The position numbers were made by a program, and so were the translations under genes. The notes beneath the pieces are model-generated. The model did no database searches. It was not told the DNA's origin and was given only the letters and a program-made list of their open reading frames with translations. Shown piece after piece: positions 1 to 16,807 of a stretch of DNA of 64,000 bases. How positions within the stretch are numbered: position 1 is the first letter of the stretch; each line of letters starts with the position of its first letter. The DNA comes from Amorphochlora amoebiformis (taxonomy: Eukaryota; Cercozoa; Chlorarachniophyceae), in contig BAAHQB010000001.1 in NCBI GenBank assembly GCA_054601695.1, positions 1,302,001-1,366,000 of the forward strand. The letters are read 5' to 3'.

Positions 1-3100
<3,100 letters not shown>

Positions 3101-3108
3101 CATCGCAG

Positions 3109-3457
3109 ACGAGGTGATGGATAGAGTCCGATTGTTGTCTGGAAAGGAGGAAAGTGAAAATGAAACTAAAACCTACGTGTTTGGAGAGACGCACGTCACC
3201 GACAATCATAATGAACCATCAAAAGATCAAGAGCTCAAACAAGGGGGGACACCGCGCGATCAAAGGTTACCAGGGAAGGCGTACTGCTTATCGTTGTTAG
3301 AGTACATTGACAAGAAATATCCGAACATTTATGAGCGGATTATTGGCGTCAGTAATCATACGGTATGTGAATGTTGATAATTCAAACATGGAAAACAATA
3401 TGTTTATTGTATTAATACGTTTGAATTTTCAAGTCCATGTACTATACATATACATGT

Positions 3458-3493
<36 letters not shown>

Positions 3494-3512
3494 CATACAT
3501 TATATATGTTAT

Positions 3513-3574
<62 letters not shown>

Positions 3575-3748
3575 TATATATATATATATATATATATATT
3601 ACATATGTGTATATATGCACACGAATATAATATATATTTTATGTGTATATATATATAAATATATACATACAAATGTTTTTCTAATATATGTTATATTTAT
3701 ATATATATATATATATAAATGTATATATATTATATACATAACATATAT

Positions 3749-3781
<33 letters not shown>

Positions 3782-3806
3782 GTCAAATATATACACATAT
3801 ATATAC

Positions 3807-3852
<46 letters not shown>

Positions 3853-4830
3853 TATATATATATATATATATGTATGTAAATACACATATATTAATGCACA
3901 AAATTTAAATCTAGCTTTATTACAATATATGTATATAATATAGATATTATATATATTTATATATATATATAAACACACACATGCACACATTATACATACA
4001 CACATACATATACATACATACATACATATATATATGCATAAAAATCTATGTAGTATTTATATTGCATGTACATATACCATTATTAATATAAACCCACACA
4101 TAAAAATTCACAGGGCGCGTGTCCGAGTCTCGACGCTTGTGTCAACCTTGTCAACTCGCTTGCGAAAATCAGCAGCCGACAACAGAGATTTCGATTCGTA
4201 ACACATAACGGATATGCTATACCAACAACCGGATACCCGAGACCCTAATCTCCAATCTAAACACCAAATCCTAAACATAAACCTAATATAGACAAATCCT
4301 ACCCTTGCGATGTACGGCTGATAATTACACTGTACATGACATACATAGGGAACTAACCGTATCCCTAACTTTCAAGTTCTACCCTGGTCCTGACCCTAAC
4401 CCTCTTCCAACCCTAAATATATCCAAACTTCCGTATCGCGTGGTAATCTAATCCCTTTATTATATTTGTCTGTTACAGATTATCGGATGTGAGAGAGACA
4501 TGCTTGGGGTCCACGGAAAAACAAGGTTGCTATTTAAATTTGGGAGGCGGTGGGGTTGTAAACCTTGCCGGCTGGTTTCTCAATTTTCGGGTTTTCTTTG
4601 TGTGCTCTGCTCTTCTGCTAGTACAAATAAATATAAATATGTATCTGTATAAACAATAATATTTGTGTATAATGCATTGTATATGTTCTCTCACACACAT
4701 GTATATAATATATGCAAATATATCATATATATATATATGTATTTATATAATATATATGTATTACATATACATATATGTGTGAATGCATGTTATATGTAAA
4801 ACACATACATGTATAAATAAATATAAAAAC

Positions 4831-4914
<84 letters not shown>

Positions 4915-4942
4915 AGGGAACCCGACGCAGTGGGGGTCGTTG

Positions 4943-5004
<62 letters not shown>

Positions 5005-5148
5005 GGATATATGTATATTATAAGGGAACCCGACGCAGTGGGGGCAGTGGTCCAATACCTGTTAGGTAATTCCCCTCAAGTTCCATACTCCTCTACGTCA
5101 GAAAAAAATGAAACAACTGCAACAAGTTTTAGTTGTGAAATCCTGTGA
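3109..5148 (+). CDS. C-terminal four exons of an unidentified protein with CaaX-like end
   Basis: I do not recognise the family. Exons are 3109-3362, 4114-4197, 4479-4525 and 5025-5148. All junctions are GT-AG and all phases agree: the first exon starts with two bases of a split codon, the next two introns are phase 0, and the last is phase 2, joining AG to G. The first exon encodes an acidic, Gln/Asn/Thr-rich stretch followed by helical sequence ([20 protein letters not shown]). The last exon reads [17 protein letters not shown] and stops after a Ser/Thr-rich tail ending SFSCEIL. A terminal Cys-x-x-Leu resembles a geranylgeranylation box, which would anchor the protein to membrane; this is inference. 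The intron before 4479 carries CCCTAA-like repeats at 4363-4424. The start codon is not resolved; an in-frame ATG at 3116 exists but is preceded by a good acceptor. A donor-like GTAATT inside the last exon could give another end. Confidence 0.6.
4914..4944 (+). pseudogene. Duplicated copy of a splice acceptor plus exon start
   Basis: About 31 bp here repeat the start of the last exon at 5022-5052, including the acceptor AAG and the codons for EPDAVG. The copy then runs straight into a TA array. The two copies are separated by about 75 bp of (TA)n. It could act as a decoy acceptor; read in frame it would enter an Ile-Tyr run. Confidence 0.75.
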
Positions 5149-5362
5149 AGTTCAGTCAGAGCGACCAGCGTCTAGGTGAGAGTCTTAGAGCCTAGACTAG
5201 ACACTAGTGATGACTGACCCAGTGGAACTGAAGTTTAATGAGGTAATATTAATATAAATTTTTGGCAGTCACACATGTATTTCAATGATTATATTAAATT
5301 CTATATATATATGTGTGTATATTTGTGTATGTAAATCTATTTAGTTTATATTTGTGTATGTA

Positions 5363-5427
<65 letters not shown>

Positions 5428-5649
5428 GTGTGTGTGGGCTCAGTAAATTCATAAGTTCATAATTTATATATATATATATATATATATGTATATAAAAATA
5501 TATATGTACAAATATATGTGTGTAGCATTTATATATATATATATATATATTTATATACAATGTATATGAATATATAATACATATATACTTATATATCTAA
5601 TATATATACATATATTTTTATATACATGTATATATATATATGTATATAC

Positions 5650-5682
<33 letters not shown>

Positions 5683-5729
5683 ATTATCACAGGATGATAT
5701 ACTAGTACATCGTGTATGTATTAAGTCCA

Positions 5730-5771
<42 letters not shown>

Positions 5772-5780
5772 TATACACAT

Positions 5781-5825
<45 letters not shown>

Positions 5826-7054
5826 CTGGCACAATATGGTCATAATCGATAATATCATGTGATATTTGTATGTATGCATGCATTTAGTTTAGGCATATAT
5901 ATATCTAGTCTAATACCAGACAATTGTATAATGATAAAGCTCTGATGAAAAGTAAATATTAATCATGATATCTGGATATATCTAGATATATACAGATGTA
6001 TATCTGAGAGCATATATATAACAATATATATATATATATATTATATATATATATATATATATATGTACATATTACATATTATACATAGTTATGTGTATGG
6101 ATATAGTAGCATTGACGTACGTATACTTATGTAAAGGCAGTCGTTTGTACTCTCAGCAAGACCATGAGTGTGGTCATTTGATCAAAAATTTAAATTGCAT
6201 TAGTTTTGTTACGTATCAAATTGTACATTTCTCGAGTACTGGCTTGTATGTACACAATATATATTCAGTATTACATATATCTAGTATATATATATATATG
6301 TATATATATATACATATATAAATATATACACATATATATATATATATATATATAAATATATATATATATACTCTATAGTGTCTTTTTCCATGATATTTTT
6401 TTGTATTTTTTTTTTTAATACATCATGAATGACAAATTAGTCTAGATATGTAGTGGCTATATGACACGTATACATGCTGTATATACATACGTATATGATT
6501 TGTAAATACTACACTCACTCATAATTGTGTGTATACTTATCGTCGTACATGTACGTATAATATTAAATTTATACTTATCATGGTACGTATAAAGTTGTGA
6601 ACGTACTGGAGGTTGCACGCACTTGAATTTACGTCACGTGTCAGAGTAAGGCGTACTGCTAGTACAATGGCAAGTTATAGTACATGTACGTATATGTACT
6701 CATATACTGGATATAATACGTACGTTTACGTATACATGTACGTACGTACGTACTGCGCACATACGTATGTATGAATATGCATGCACTGCGATGTTTTCAT
6801 GCGTGCGTATACGTACGTATATGTCAATACGTATACCTAAAGAATGTTGCAATATACTAGTCGCGCTGTGTACGAGTACGTATACAACTATATACAACTA
6901 CAAGTGGCAATTCAACTTTGTGAAAATGTATACTGAGCATATTCTAGATATTCCCAAACTCTAGAAGCTAAACATCAGGATGTAATATCTCAACTCAGTG
7001 AATTCACAATTCATTTCAATGATTAGTAAGCGTAGCCGCTATGATAGTAACTAA

Positions 7055-7104
<50 letters not shown>

Positions 7105-7117
7105 AGAGTGTGTATAT
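5149..7117. other. Gene-poor spacer with TA arrays and CTAG/ACGT-rich islands
   Basis: After the stop at 5146-5148 comes a CTAG-rich stretch (5168-5205), then TA arrays to about 6090. From 6090 to 7040 the sequence is mixed but AT-rich, with many ACGT/GTAC words (for example 6680-6840). Frames of 60-76 codons here (6091-6321, 6700-6964) lack splice signals and protein-like composition. I see no gene apart from the tiny candidate exon listed separately. Confidence 0.6.
5210..5242 (+). CDS. Candidate first coding exon (11 codons)
   Basis: ATG followed by MTDPVELKFNE and a donor GAG|GTAATA, phase 0. It lies only 60 bp after the stop of the preceding plus-strand gene, in the first non-repeat sequence. 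No matching second exon was found downstream, so this could be chance. Reported because the composition is protein-like and the donor is good. Confidence 0.25.
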
Positions 7118-7294
7118 ATGGGAGACACATTGCTGTCTGATATATTGGTGATTTCGATGTGTATAGGTGTAGCCGCGTCGTTGCTTCTTACCCGCGATCT
7201 GACAAACTCATGCTTCAATGTAGATCAATCAGAGCCAGGACCGAATTGCGAGGTTAAAGACTTCACATTCAACACGACAATTGACAACATCTAG
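7118..7294 (+). CDS. Small single-exon ORF (58 aa) with a hydrophobic N-terminal segment
   Basis: An uninterrupted ATG-to-TAG frame in unique sequence directly after a TA array. Residues about 5-24 are hydrophobic (LLSDILVISMCIGVAASLLL), consistent with a signal anchor or signal peptide. The rest is polar with three Cys and one Asn-x-Thr near the end (NTT). Composition differs sharply from the surrounding repeat. It could be a small secreted or membrane protein, or one exon of a longer gene: GT and AG words exist on both sides, but no partner exon was found. No family recognised. Confidence 0.35.
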   Translation: MGDTLLSDILVISMCIGVAASLLLTRDLTNSCFNVDQSEPGPNCEVKDFTFNTTIDNI

Positions 7295-7619
7295 TATCTA
7301 TGTCTAGTATGTGTGTGACAGTCCGCGTATCGGACCTATCGAACAACTTTTATAATATTTTTTTATACTAGATCTGTAACTTGCGCAGGTGAAACCTGCT
7401 CACTGCTATTGACTAGCCTAGTAACGCTGTGCTAGTGCGATTCTGGTGGCATGCCAACGAGAATATCAATTTTGGTGCTACAAGTATGGGGTTCCAGCCT
7501 TCCGTGGAATACCACGTATCCCTGGCATTATATAGGAATACATACATATATGTACCAGTATATGTCTAGTATGTGTACATATGAGTACTGAATGTATTAT
7601 TATACATTAGCGTGTAAGT

Positions 7620-7690
<71 letters not shown>

Positions 7691-7759
7691 TGCATATGAT
7701 AGATAAGTGAATGTTTGCATATGTGTGTGAATGTTTTCGTACGTGATAAATACATACAC

Positions 7760-7790
<31 letters not shown>

Positions 7791-7803
7791 CATACATATA
7801 TAT

Positions 7804-7853
<50 letters not shown>

Positions 7854-8034
7854 ATATATGTATATGACACGTATGCATTATCTCTCTCTTTTCCGTCGAA
7901 TTTCTTCAGCGCAACCCCTTCCCTCCCTCTTGTATAACTCTGTCCCTTTCTTTTCCCTTTCTCACCATTTCCTTTCCCCCAACTCCCTCTCTCCCCCTAT
8001 CTCCCTGCTGTCTATGTGCATTAAATGTTGCGGT

Positions 8035-8065
<31 letters not shown>

Positions 8066-8233
8066 GATACATGTATGTGTGTGTATTTTATATATTTACA
8101 AACATTTATATATATATATATATATATACATACATATATATATATATGTATATATAAATATATATATTACGTGTGTGCATTAACATATATGGGTATATAT
8201 ATATATATTATATATAATAAAATATATACATAC

Positions 8234-8278
<45 letters not shown>

Positions 8279-8329
8279 ATAATTTAGATATGTTTAGGTG
8301 TATATACACATGTACATATATATATATAT

Positions 8330-8396
<67 letters not shown>

Positions 8397-8465
8397 AATG
8401 CTTACATATACAAATATAAATATATATATATATATATATATACATTTTAATGCTTACATATACAA

Positions 8466-8496
<31 letters not shown>

Positions 8497-8557
8497 CATA
8501 TTTACAGTATATTGTATTTCGTGTATATTGTATTTACATGTACACACACACACAAGC

Positions 8558-8625
<68 letters not shown>
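7295..8625. other. Spacer: mixed AT-rich sequence, TA arrays and a pyrimidine tract
   Basis: 7295-7620 is mixed sequence with repeated CTAG words and no convincing frame. 7880-8024 is a strongly pyrimidine-rich tract on the plus strand between TA arrays. It resembles a plus-strand intron end, but no exon follows before the next TA array. A 30-bp sequence (TTTTAATGCTTACATATACA and following) occurs twice, at about 8393 and 8445. No gene recognised. Confidence 0.6.
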
Positions 8626-8628
<3 letters not shown>

Positions 8629-8832
8629 TCCACGCTTACACGTGTATATCTGCAGACACATAGACATACAAGTAGCAGATGTACACACACATTTAGGCTT
8701 TGGGGTTTGGGTTTGATTAGGGTTAGGGAGGATTTGATTCGACTGGCTCAGAGGACACAACGATTTTGCAAAATAGAGGAAAACATAAAATGGTGCATAA
8801 TGATTCACATATATAACCTCTGCCCACATGTA

Positions 8833-8882
<50 letters not shown>

Positions 8883-8912
8883 AATACACACATATTATAT
8901 ATATGTATATAC

Positions 8913-8949
<37 letters not shown>

Positions 8950-9038
8950 CACAGATAATGGTGAGATATATTATATATATGTATATATATATATATATAT
9001 ATTCATGTAAATATATATATATATATATATATATATTC

Positions 9039-9115
<77 letters not shown>

Positions 9116-9217
9116 CTAAACATGCATAAATATTATGTATGTAGCTAAACATGCATAAATATATATGTACATTAAATATATATATATATATATATATAAA
9201 TATACATGTACATCTAC

Positions 9218-9292
<75 letters not shown>

Positions 9293-9350
9293 TACATACA
9301 CCTTAGCCTCAATGGCAGCCTGGTTCCGATCACACTCCAGAACAGACTAG

Positions 9351-9390
<40 letters not shown>

Positions 9391-9572
9391 TATGTATGTA
9401 TATATAAACATAAATATATGTGTATATATACATTATTACACACACACACACACATATATATATGTGTGTATGTATACATACATGTGTATACATACATATA
9501 TATATATTATACAATGTATATATATATATATATGTATATTTATATAGATATATCACATAGACATCTATATAT

Positions 9573-9603
<31 letters not shown>

Positions 9604-9678
9604 GTATATGGTATGTGTAAATTTATAAATATGTTATATATATTCATATATGTATATATATACACATAAAAATATATA

Positions 9679-9714
<36 letters not shown>

Positions 9715-10095
9715 GTGTAATATGTATATATATCGTGTACACGAACATCACATTACTTAGAATAAATACACATGCGTGTATTACATACGTATAAGCATAT
9801 ATATATTTATATATATATATATACATTATATATATATAACACATATATGGATACATATCCATATGCACATATTATCCAAAATCACATATAATATGCATGT
9901 TGATATATGTGCATATATGTACAATAAAAAGAACACATAGCATAGCATACTAATGCATATATATATATATATATGTGTATATATTTTAAATACGTGTTGT
10001 ATGTACATATGCAAATAATAGTATATGTAAAGTACATGTATATACATACATATGTATATATATATATATATATATATTTGATAGATAGATATTTA

Positions 10096-10129
<34 letters not shown>

Positions 10130-11049
10130 GTGGATATATACATGTACATCAAACAGATATGTATACTACATAAGCTTACATATAGTATATATATGTATAT
10201 ATATATATATATACGTGGAAAGAAAATATATATATATATATATATGTATGTACATATGTAGTACGTATATGCATAGACATATATATATATATATATATAT
10301 AATACATATATATATATATATATATGTGTGTATATATATATTAGTATCTGTAAGCTATTCCATATATATAAAATACAAACACACATATGTATTTCACACA
10401 TGTATTTTAAAATATATATATATATATATATATATATCGATATAAATGTACCTTACAAACTCTACGATACCTTATATACTCCCTCATCATCTGCTCTTCC
10501 CCTCTCCCCTTGTCCCCCGCCTTCTCCATACTCCCTCCTTCAAACCCGTGAAAGTCCGCTAATCTAGCTAGCCTAGCATACCTCTCTCTACTGATTTTCC
10601 CACGCATCCACAGGGAGCGAGGGTGGGAGAGAACAAATTCGGCGGAGAGGGAGACAGGGGGTGGGTGGGTAGGTCTTTTTTTCTTCTTCGTATCGTCCAA
10701 AGGGAGGGGATGGGCGAGTTTGCGGAGCTTGCCGATACAACAGGGACAGAGAATGTAAGGAGTTCGAGAACGAAGGCATTGAATCTGAGAATGATAATTT
10801 GTGGCTTAATTTTTTAATTTTGTTGGATCCTCGCATGAACAACATAAGAGGTTTGTGGGTGCATGAACGCATGTTTTACCGAGCGTAACGAATGTGCTTG
10901 TAGTTGTTGCGAGATATGAAACCATGTTACTGGCCGTAATTGTCGTAGAGCTATACATGTGCGGGCTTATGACTCGCGGAGGCTCATGTAATGTGTGCAT
11001 ATTTCATGTATTTATGATTTTTTCGTTATGTGTATATACATTTTTACAT

Positions 11050-11083
<34 letters not shown>

Positions 11084-11160
11084 GTATACACATGTATATA
11101 TATATATATATCTATATAATATATCTATATATATATATATTCAGATATACATGCATATAT

Positions 11161-11204
<44 letters not shown>

Positions 11205-11347
11205 TTTATGCATACCAATTGGAGAGAAATCAATTTGAATGGAAGTATGTCCCGTCGAACATGCCCATAATATTCATCATATACATATACATATACATAT
11301 ATATATTAATAAAATACATATGTACATATAAATATTAAAACATATAT

Positions 11348-11381
<34 letters not shown>

Positions 11382-11569
11382 GTATTTATATGTATCGTGC
11401 ATAATTATACTTGGAGAGAAATAAAGTTGTTTAAACATGAAAACATAACCTGCGCGAAATCTGTGGCGGCTCCACAAGCATGGATGGCCATTCCAATATC
11501 AAAATCATCGCTGTGTATATATAGTATAAACATATATATATTCATCTATATCACTGTATAGAAATGTAG

Positions 11570-11606
<37 letters not shown>

Positions 11607-11732
11607 TATAAAAATATATATATATATAAATATATGTATATATTTATATATATGTATATATATATATATTATATATGTGTATAAATATATATATATATAT
11701 ATATGTACGTATATATATACATATTTTTCCTA

Positions 11733-11773
<41 letters not shown>

Positions 11774-12106
11774 AATATATATATGTGTAAGTGTGTGGAT
11801 TCCCCCTCTCACCTGTATTCCCGAATATCACATGAAACACATGAAACGTTAGGTAATTTCGCGTTCTGAGCCCTCTTCCAAGCCAAATCTACTGCTCGCT
11901 CACGGTTATCCACCAAGACAAAATCACTAGGATTAGGATTAGCTTAGGGTTGAGTCACAATAAGCTTAATTTTAAGGTTTGGTCAGGTTAGGATTCGGGT
12001 TGATTGAGCTGGGGTTTGGGTTACTGGTGAGGAAAGAGCCAGGCTAAGGCGAGACCAACGTTACCGCTGCCAGCTCTGAAGATATATATATATATATGTA
12101 TATATA

Positions 12107-12157
<51 letters not shown>

Positions 12158-12220
12158 ATATATATGATTTAAAATGACTTACGTACATGCGTATATTGCA
12201 TAAATATATGCCTAAATATA

Positions 12221-12264
<44 letters not shown>

Positions 12265-12965
12265 GCACATATTGTTCAATATATGTACATATATATATAT
12301 ATATATGTGTATGTATATATTCCGTATATATAGATAGTGTATTTTTCTACATGTACATATGTATAAACACAGACATGTAATATATATATATATATATGTT
12401 GTATATACATTTATATACATATATGTATATATAATACATATATTTATACATTTATTCATATACATATTGATACTTTATTTGACATATATATATATATATA
12501 CTAAATATTACACCTTTATTTACATACATATAAATACTTTTATACGATAGCTATTTTTATATATTTCATAAATATAGATCTTGTTCTACATATATATAAA
12601 TTCAATACATATGACTCACCCAAAATCCACAATTGTATATTTCTGCTTTGCATTCTTGAAAGTCAGTGTACGGTTAGTGTTATGGTTAAGCTTGCAAGCA
12701 AGGATTATGATTAAAGCTAAGGTTGACATTGGAGTTGTTGAGATGCTGGAGAACCTAGGATTAGAATTAGGATTAGGTAAGGGCTAATTGTTCGTTTGGG
12801 GTTGGGAATACTTTGTGTAAAACAGCTGCGATGCATTCGATCTGGTTATGTATTATATATGTATATATATATTATAAAAGGTTATAAACAAATATATTAA
12901 ATAACACCATATTATGTAAATATCTATATTACACACACACACATACACACACACACATATATATA

Positions 12966-13014
<49 letters not shown>

Positions 13015-13165
13015 TATGCGTGTGTTATATGTAAAAATTACACTGCATTGCATGAGCGTTGCTCTGTTGACTATCTTTCAAATCTCCCCCTAAAATCTCT
13101 CTGCCAATCTCTCTAAAGCTCTCTCCATATAGGTACAAAAATATAAAACACGTAAATATAATATA

Positions 13166-13228
<63 letters not shown>

Positions 13229-13371
13229 GCGCGCCTATCATATACATACCTTCATGTACATACATGCATACATTTGCATACACATTAAATATGTATGCTT
13301 TGTGATAAGCAAACACGGAACAATCTGTATATATATACATATACATATTATATATATATACACACACATAT

Positions 13372-13403
<32 letters not shown>

Positions 13404-13542
13404 ATATCTATTTATTCATATAGAATTATATATATACGTTCGAGTAGATGGTATATTTAAAAAATATAGTGAAAGTATACATATATACATATTGTTATAT
13501 ATATATATATATATATAATATATTTATATAATATACATATAA

Positions 13543-13603
<61 letters not shown>

Positions 13604-13696
13604 TATATATTATATCTATTACCTGACATCTCTTTCTAGCGGCACGGGCGGGGGGTAGACCCCTGAAAATATGGGCGATGTATACATAGCATTTGG

Positions 13697-13730
<34 letters not shown>

Positions 13731-13799
13731 TTTTTTTTATATATGTTTTTGTATTTATAGATATTATATAAATAAATAAATGTATTTATATATATATAT

Positions 13800-13832
<33 letters not shown>

Positions 13833-13881
13833 GTATAAAAATATATATATATAATGTCTAAATATATTAATGAAGTATATT

Positions 13882-13926
<45 letters not shown>

Positions 13927-14107
13927 AATATATCAGTATAGATGATGTAAATACTATATATATATATATATAAATGTGAGATATTACCAAATATATAATA
14001 TTAGTATAATGTGAACATAAATACACATAAGTTTATATAATATATTTATGTGTGTGTATGTATATACAATATATAGGTGTATATAATATATATATATATA
14101 TAGATTA

Positions 14108-14154
<47 letters not shown>

Positions 14155-14248
14155 ACATAAAATCATTGCGTATATTTATTATATTCGTATGCACAAACCC
14201 CATCGTATCTGATATCCAACGGCTTGTTTTCTCTTTATATTCGCCGCC
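8626..14248 (-). CDS. SAM-dependent methyltransferase, GSTCD/METTL25-like (Methyltransf_32 type)
   Basis: Exons in transcript order: 14199-14248, 13623-13662, 12620-12654, 12025-12075, 11813-11926, 11450-11510, 10452-10784, 9302-9346 and tentatively 8626-8697. All boundaries are GT-AG and phases agree. The chain reads RAARKR, then SAM motif I ([18 protein letters not shown]), acidic motif [26 protein letters not shown], the diagnostic [23 protein letters not shown] and ECDRNQAA, in the order seen in GSTCD and related class I methyltransferases. The usual N-terminal GST-like domain is not seen; the first exon found starts in phase 0, so more exons may lie upstream. About 10-15 residues expected between RKRCQ and the motif I exon are missing, so one small exon is probably unfound. 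The last exon (Cys-rich, ending at 8626) follows a CCCTAA-type intron end but does not resemble the family C-terminus, so the end is uncertain. The substrate cannot be inferred. Confidence 0.85.
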
Positions 14249-14317
14249 CTACATGTATTTTGTAAATACATATGTATAGAGTATAGATATATGTACATAA
14301 TGCACAACATATATTTT

Positions 14318-14409
<92 letters not shown>

Positions 14410-14442
14410 TATATGTATGTAAATCTATATAAATATATAAAA

Positions 14443-14546
<104 letters not shown>

Positions 14547-14563
14547 TATAGATATATATATTA

Positions 14564-14676
<113 letters not shown>

Positions 14677-14749
14677 CGTATGTGTGTGCATTCTGGATTC
14701 ATGTAATATATATATATATATATATATATGTAAATATATATACATACAC

Positions 14750-14795
<46 letters not shown>

Positions 14796-14846
14796 AATAT
14801 ACACACATATATAAGAATACATGTATATTTTTGTATATATATACAC

Positions 14847-14899
<53 letters not shown>

Positions 14900-14910
14900 T
14901 ATAAATTAAA

Positions 14911-16053
14911 ATGTTTGAATCTATGTGCATTCGGAAAGCGGACGTAGATGAAAATGCATTGAAAAAACCATTAGCATATTTAGCCCGTAACTCCATCTCA
15001 GGCCGACCCTAACCCTAACACTAATCCTTCTGAACCCTGGACCAACTCTAATCATAGCACCGGATCCGCTGATTTTGGGCATTTTTGCCAGGATATCTTG
15101 CCAAGAGCTTGCTTTGCTAACTTCATGTCAAAGTTCCTATGTCCTTTCGGTAGAGTTCTGAGGGAGCCGTCCTAATTGAGATTAGGTTGGGCCGTTAGCG
15201 TTGAATTCATTGGTATTTGTGGGTTTTGGGCTGTGCGCACTGAAAACATGACCGATTTATTTGATGTGAAAATGTAAAAGTGCAAAAAAATAAAAAATAT
15301 TTTAGAATGCATACCGCAACTTCTACCTGCTTCGCCACCCCCCCGAGCTCAACTCCCTCCTCTTCCTCCCCTCCCAGAAGACTACGAATCGTCCCATCCT
15401 TTATAAACTCCTGACGAAACTTCTTCCTCTTTCTCTGTCTTTTTTTATGCTGCCTCTGTCGCTGCCGCTGTCGCTCTCTTTCTGCACTTTGCTTAGGTTT
15501 CCCCGATTTCCTCTCCTTTTTCCCCGGATCAGAGGTAGAAAGATGGGAAGGCATATGAATTTGTGTGTGTTTTTTCCAAAAGAGATAGGCAGTGATCCCC
15601 ATGGCGGCTGCCATGGCGAGGGAGAAGGCGAAGCGTTGTGCCCTTTCCAAAACGCGGCCGTGCATCCTAATTGACACGTGTTGCGACAAATTCGGCAGAA
15701 TTAAATCCGGTTCTCAAAACGGATCCCGGGATTCAATCTTCCAAAGATCTTTTCGGGAATGGCATTGAATGGCTCTTCTCTTTCTCCCTCTCACTCGCAC
15801 TATCTATCGTTCTCTCGGGGATGGTACCAACATCCCCCTCCTCTCTGGTATCTATCTCTTTCTACCTCTGTTTTTTTTTTCTCACTCTTTTTCTCTTTTT
15901 CTGTTCTTTTTCTCCCTCTCTCTCTTTCTCTCTTTCTAAAGAAGGAAGTGACTTGCGTATTGTCACTTCAATTCGAGAGCGCGAGACGCCCTGGAGGCTC
16001 TCTTCCAGAACTCGAAGCTACGCGACCTCGCGCTCGCTATTGCTCTTTCGCGG
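14911..16053 (+). CDS. Weak candidate plus-strand exons
   Basis: Three islands look exonic on the plus strand. 14911-14943 (or to 14986) starts with ATG ([11 protein letters not shown]). 15092-15149 follows CCCTAA repeats and TTTTTGCCAG and encodes [19 protein letters not shown]. 15945-16053 follows a 165-bp pyrimidine tract ending CTAAAG and ends at donor GTATGT. With the ATG exon ended at 14943 (donor GTAGAT), phase is kept into 15092. The last exon is open in more than one frame ([16 protein letters not shown], or [20 protein letters not shown] with a later acceptor). The complementary strand also gives protein-like frames at 14930-15150, and a minus-strand gene lies inside the proposed second intron. 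No family recognised. Confidence 0.3.
15207..15665 (-). CDS. Small membrane-anchored basic protein (about 123 aa), two exons
   Basis: Exon 1 is 15327-15665, from ATG ([10 protein letters not shown]) to donor CAG|GTAGAAG. Exon 2 is 15239-15207, after TGTTTTCAG, encoding [10 protein letters not shown] and a stop. Reading straight through the 87-bp intron also stays open, giving a 152-aa version. Residues about 10-28 form one hydrophobic segment ([19 protein letters not shown]) flanked by basic residues, like a single-pass mitochondrial or ER anchor. Residues about 45-85 are extremely Arg/Lys/Gln-rich (ERQRQRQRQ), followed by an acidic patch (GGEEEEG). Function unknown. The Arg/Gln part reads as a pyrimidine tract on the other strand, so an origin as intron sequence of the plus-strand candidate is an alternative. 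Confidence 0.5.
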   Translation of the reverse strand: MHGRVLERAQRFAFSLAMAAAMGITAYLFWKKHTQIHMPSHLSTSDPGKKERKSGKPKQSAERERQRQRQRQHKKRQRKRKKFRQEFIKDGTIRSLLGGEEEEGVELGGVAKQVEVAVCILKYFLFFCTFTFSHQINRSCFQCAQPKTHKYQ

Positions 16054-16285
16054 AGAGTATGTACGCATATGCTCATGTACGGAGTACTACGGACCCAAGC
16101 GGGTATGGAATGAATATATAAGAAACCTTTCTATGCCAGTGTACCGTAGAATATGATGACATAATGATATATCTACAATGATTCTACATGTATGAGTTAT
16201 TATTATTATCATTACTATTATTATTATTATTTTACACACAACACATACTCACACATATAAATATATATATATATATGTATATTTA

Positions 16286-16320
<35 letters not shown>

Positions 16321-16340
16321 AGTATAGCATATATATCATG

Positions 16341-16380
<40 letters not shown>

Positions 16381-16471
16381 CTAGCACATATATATATATA
16401 TATATATTATATGTAATGTAATTATTGCAATTATAAATATACTAGTATATATATACATGTTATATATATAA

Positions 16472-16510
<39 letters not shown>

Positions 16511-16775
16511 CTAGTATATATATATACATAAACATATATGTATGTATATATATCTATATGTAAACATATATATATATATATATATATCCAGATATATATA
16601 TATATACTACAATACTCATATACGCCGACTATATAATAATAAATACCATGATAAACAAAGGTACACACACATATATATATATATATATATACATATATAT
16701 TATGTATATATATATACTTATTTGTTTATTTTTATATATTATCTAGTATATATATAAATATATAGTATGTATATA

Positions 16776-16807
<32 letters not shown>

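Noticed and set aside
15985-16053. Assignment of [20 protein letters not shown] and LAERIWKLQGYED (17284-17328) to a WDHD1/Ctf4 homologue
   Set aside because: The resemblance is only to generic helical repeats, the frame of the first is ambiguous, and the second lies on top of a better-supported minus-strand exon.
15671-16156. 161-codon plus-strand frame
   Set aside because: Most of it is a pyrimidine tract read as Ser/Leu/Phe; only the last part (15945-16053) is exon-like.
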